Shown piece by piece: positions 7,655 through 9,596 of a stretch of 9,596 bases of DNA. The stretch's first letter is position 1, and each line of letters starts with the position of its first letter. The notes under the pieces are model-generated. The model saw nothing but the letters and a program-made list of their open reading frames with translations. It was not told the origin of the DNA and did no database searches. Origin of the DNA: Actinomycetota bacterium (GTDB lineage: Bacteria > Actinomycetota > Humimicrobiia > Humimicrobiales > Humimicrobiaceae); the NCBI GenBank assembly GCA_003563375.1, contig PWSB01000127.1, positions 1 to 9,596 on the forward strand, in the 5' to 3' direction. Both the position numbers and the translations under genes were made by a program.

Positions 7655-8593
7655 TTAGCCAAAGAACCTTTTGGCTTCTTTCAAATCCTTTTTGATCTGC
7701 CTCACTAATTCCCCACTATTTGCAAACCGTATTTCATCCCTTACTTTCTTTAAAAAACATACTTTTATTTTAACACCATATATATTTTTATTAAAATCAA
7801 CTATAAATACCTCCAGCCACTTTTTTTTATCACCGAATGTAGGGTTATCACCAACATTTATGAGGCAAGGCAGAAGATCGGGATCCTGTCCTACCCTGAC
7901 CCTCCCGATATACACCCCGTCCCGGGGGGTCACAAATTTATCAGAGACATCGATATTTGCTGTTGGAAAACCCAATCTTTTGCCTCTACCCTTTCCTTTT
8001 GCGACTACGCCCGATATGCAGGGTTTTCTTCCCAGGAGCATGTTAACCTTTTCTATTTCTCCCTTTTTAAAAAAATTCCGTACATTGGTGCTTGAGATGA
8101 CCGTTCCATCTGCCTTGTAGAGAGGGATTATGTTTACCCTGATACTGTATCTTTTAAAAAAACTCCTGAGATAATTTCCGTCACCCCTGCCCTCCTTGCC
8201 GAATTTAAAACCTTCACCGACAAATATCTCTTTTATATGAAATTTATCCATAAGTATATGCCTGCAAAAATATTCAGGCTCAAGCATGGAAAATTCAAGG
8301 TTGAAACTCTGGGTGACTATATAATCTACTCCAAGATGGCAAATGAGGTTTAGTTTTTCTTCAAATGAGGTTATGAGCTTTTTTGTTATGGTCCCCTTTA
8401 ACACATTTACTGGAGGCTGGTCAAATGTAAAAACCAAGCTCTTTCCGCCTATTTCCCTGGCCCTTTCCACGCATAATCTTATTATCTTCTGGTGCCCCTT
8501 GTGAAGACCATCAAAAAATCCTATGACCGCTACCATATCCATTCCGGAAAAATAATCACTATCCAATTGGCTCAATCTTATTATTTCTGCCAA
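7655..8593 (-). CDS. ribF: Bifunctional riboflavin kinase/FMN adenylyltransferase
   Basis: RibF converts riboflavin to FMN and then FAD in the cytoplasm. The 312-residue product has both domains at normal total length (Bacillus RibC has 316). The N-terminal nucleotidyltransferase domain has GFFDGLHKGHQ at 25-35, holding the HxGH nucleotide motif, and ISSTNVR at 166-172. The C-terminal flavokinase domain starts near 185 with GRKPCISGVVAKGKGRGK, then GFPTANI at 208-214 (Thr211 and Asn213 bind MgATP), GVYIGRV at 226-232, NVGDNPTFG at 247-255 and the catalytic glutamate at Glu261. The stretch usually written TFDPHP reads TFDQPP here. The start is TTG at 8593-8591, with AAGGA about 7 bases upstream; the GAGG nearer the start is too close. 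It lies 50 bases after truB, the conserved truB-ribF neighbour pair, and 78 bases before rpsO. No FMN riboswitch is evident upstream. Confidence 0.96.
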   Translation of the reverse strand: MAEIIRLSQLDSDYFSGMDMVAVIGFFDGLHKGHQKIIRLCVERAREIGGKSLVFTFDQPPVNVLKGTITKKLITSFEEKLNLICHLGVDYIVTQSFNLEFSMLEPEYFCRHILMDKFHIKEIFVGEGFKFGKEGRGDGNYLRSFFKRYSIRVNIIPLYKADGTVISSTNVRNFFKKGEIEKVNMLLGRKPCISGVVAKGKGRGKRLGFPTANIDVSDKFVTPRDGVYIGRVRVGQDPDLLPCLINVGDNPTFGDKKKWLEVFIVDFNKNIYGVKIKVCFLKKVRDEIRFANSGELVRQIKKDLKEAKRFFG

Positions 8594-8643
8594 ACCTCTT
8601 TCCTTTCCTGTTAATAAGGAGACTAATATATTCTATTTGATTA

Positions 8644-9560
8644 TTAAATAATTACAACCGGCTTGCTGAATATTGGAGGTTTACCCTCTACCCTGTGCAC
8701 TGCTAGTAAATTTCCTTCCTGGCTGTTTAGGTATATCATGTCTCCAGGTTTTATTTTATCCGTTTCAGTCCTCTTGTTATCGATCATCTCTTTGCTTAGC
8801 CAATGGCCATTTTTTATATTTAACCTATACTTATCATGGATGAATATTTTTTCAGCCCGGGGTATGGCCCTGCTTATGGGTATTACCCTATCTTTTAATG
8901 AATCATCAATGGATTCTGAGCCTATCGCATCAAAAATAGTGTATTCTCCAATGCTGGTCCTTGTGAGTTTTTGCACAACAGCTCCGCAGCCTAGTTCTTC
9001 TCCAAGGGCATGGGCCAGCCAGCGCACATAAGTGCCTGAGCTGCAGCCCACCTTTATGGTTAAATTTTTAATAGAATAATCAAGGATTTGGATATAATTG
9101 ATCATTATCCTTCTTTTTTCTATATTTACTTTTTTGCCTTCCCTGGCATACCTGTATAGTGGGCGGCCCTTGTGTTTTATTGCAGAAAAGATAGGAGGAG
9201 CCTGGTATTGGACCCCCTCAAACCCTGCAACTGTCTTTTTTATATGTTCAAGGCTAAACGATGGAACCTCTTTTGTGTCAAGGGTTCTTCCCTCTGTGTC
9301 CCAGGTGTCGGTTATGAGGCCGAGTCTTATGCCGACTATGTATTCCTTGTCCAGGGTTAAGAAAAAGGAAGAGAGTTTAGTGGCCTTGTTTAACAGTATT
9401 ATAAGCAAGCCTTCAGCCAGAGGATCCAGGGTGCCTGCATGGCCGATTTTTTTTAAAAAAAAACTCTTTTAATCTGCCTTATGACATCATAAGAGGTAAT
9501 AGAGCTTTTTTTATTTACCAGCAAAATTCCGTCTAAATCTTTTAAATCGATTTTATTCAT
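8644..9560 (-). CDS. truB: tRNA pseudouridine 55 synthase TruB, reading frame broken near the N-terminus
   Basis: TruB converts uridine 55 of the tRNA T-loop to pseudouridine. The gene is in two frames. The first runs from ATG at 9560 for 35 codons and ends in TAA at 9455-9453; it includes GILLVNKKSSITSYDV, the usual TruB beginning. The second continues from about 9455 to the stop at 8644 and holds the rest: HAGTLDP with the catalytic aspartate, LNKATKLSS, APPIFSAIKHKGRPLYRYAR, CSSGTYVRWLA, and a C-terminal PUA-like part. The break sits in a block of nine T then eight A (minus strand). Adding one T there gives a continuous 305-residue protein with the catalytic residue at Asp46, aligning residue for residue with Bacillus TruB across the joint. 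Read only in the second frame, the first start (TTG at 9408) would leave out the catalytic aspartate. The start overlaps the end of an upstream gene by 8 bases. The function is clear; whether the gene is intact is not. Confidence 0.85.
9447..9463 (-). other. T9A8 homopolymer block at the truB frame break
   Basis: The minus strand has nine T followed by eight A, giving U9A8 in the mRNA. In the first truB frame it reads GTT TTT TTT TAA. A one-base backward slip at the T run would instead read TTA AAA AAA ATC and rejoin the frame carrying the catalytic motif. The block could be a sequencing or assembly error, a mutation hotspot or a slippage site. Confidence 0.7.
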
Positions 9561-9596
9561 ATTCCAGATTTTGGACCATTAGCACCAACTCATCGG
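9553..9596 (-). CDS. C-terminal end of an unidentified upstream gene (partial)
   Basis: An open frame enters from the right edge and gives 13 residues, DELVLMVQNLEYE, before TAA at 9555-9553. It overlaps the truB ATG by 8 bases, an arrangement common in coupled operons. The two other frames are closed by early stops. In related clusters the gene before truB is usually rbfA or the DHH-family oligoribonuclease nrnA, but the fragment is too short to tell which. Its reality rests mainly on the tight overlap and the gene-dense setting. Confidence 0.4.
   Translation of the reverse strand, partial: DELVLMVQNLEYE

Noticed and set aside
7671..8120. A 149-codon open frame on the plus strand
   Set aside because: It lies antisense to the riboflavin kinase domain of ribF, whose motifs are intact, so it is a shadow of that gene.
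8594..8643. Possible terminator or promoter between truB and ribF
   Set aside because: The 50 bases hold no G+C-rich hairpin with a T run and no convincing -35/-10 pair; only the ribF ribosome site stands out.
9408..9560. truB starting at the TTG at 9408 as an intact shorter gene
   Set aside because: This would omit the HAGTLDP catalytic motif, which is present in the same frame just upstream, and the true N-terminus lies in the other frame before the homopolymer block.

Overview
The window is an A+T-rich bacterial housekeeping cluster. Every gene I can support lies on the minus strand, so transcription runs from right to left. In that direction the order is: the tail of an unidentified gene, truB, ribF, rpsO, pnp, an M16 zinc peptidase, dapB, dapA, an RNase J gene, and the first 157 codons of ftsK/spoIIIE, which runs off the left edge. 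The same relative order is known from Actinobacteria (in Mycobacterium: truB, ribF, rpsO, pnp, pepR, dapB, dapA, rnj, ftsK, with other genes interspersed). A related order occurs in Bacilli (truB, ribC, rpsO, pnpA, mlpA, dapG, dapA, rnjB, spoIIIE). Low G+C, heavy use of ATA and AGG/AGA codons, and frequent TTG starts point to a Gram-positive-type lineage: a low-G+C deep branch of Actinobacteriota or a Firmicute. The sequence alone does not decide between them.

Right part (about 7577-9596): tRNA and cofactor genes. truB (pseudouridine 55 synthase) is out of frame at a T9A8 homopolymer block. One extra base would restore a normal 305-residue enzyme. ribF (FMN/FAD synthesis) follows after about 50 bases. 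A 78-base A+T-rich gap before rpsO is the widest non-coding stretch and holds a possible promoter.

Middle part (3871-7576): rpsO (ribosomal protein S15), pnp (polynucleotide phosphorylase) and the M16 peptidase, with gaps of 18 and 10 bases. All three, and ribF before them, start with TTG.

Left part (1-3874): dapB and dapA carry out the two consecutive steps that commit aspartate semialdehyde to lysine and diaminopimelate. They are followed by RNase J and the membrane-anchoring part of FtsK. Gaps here are 2 to 26 bases, or the genes overlap, so the left eight genes probably form one transcript. The cluster joins ribosome and RNA metabolism (S15, the 3'-to-5' enzyme PNPase, the nuclease RNase J) with cell-wall precursor supply and chromosome partitioning.

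I found no mobile element, CRISPR array, RNA gene, convincing terminator or undescribed system. No stretch over 100 bases lacks a gene. The most noteworthy observation is the truB frame break, which may be a sequencing or assembly error, a real mutation, or a slippage site.
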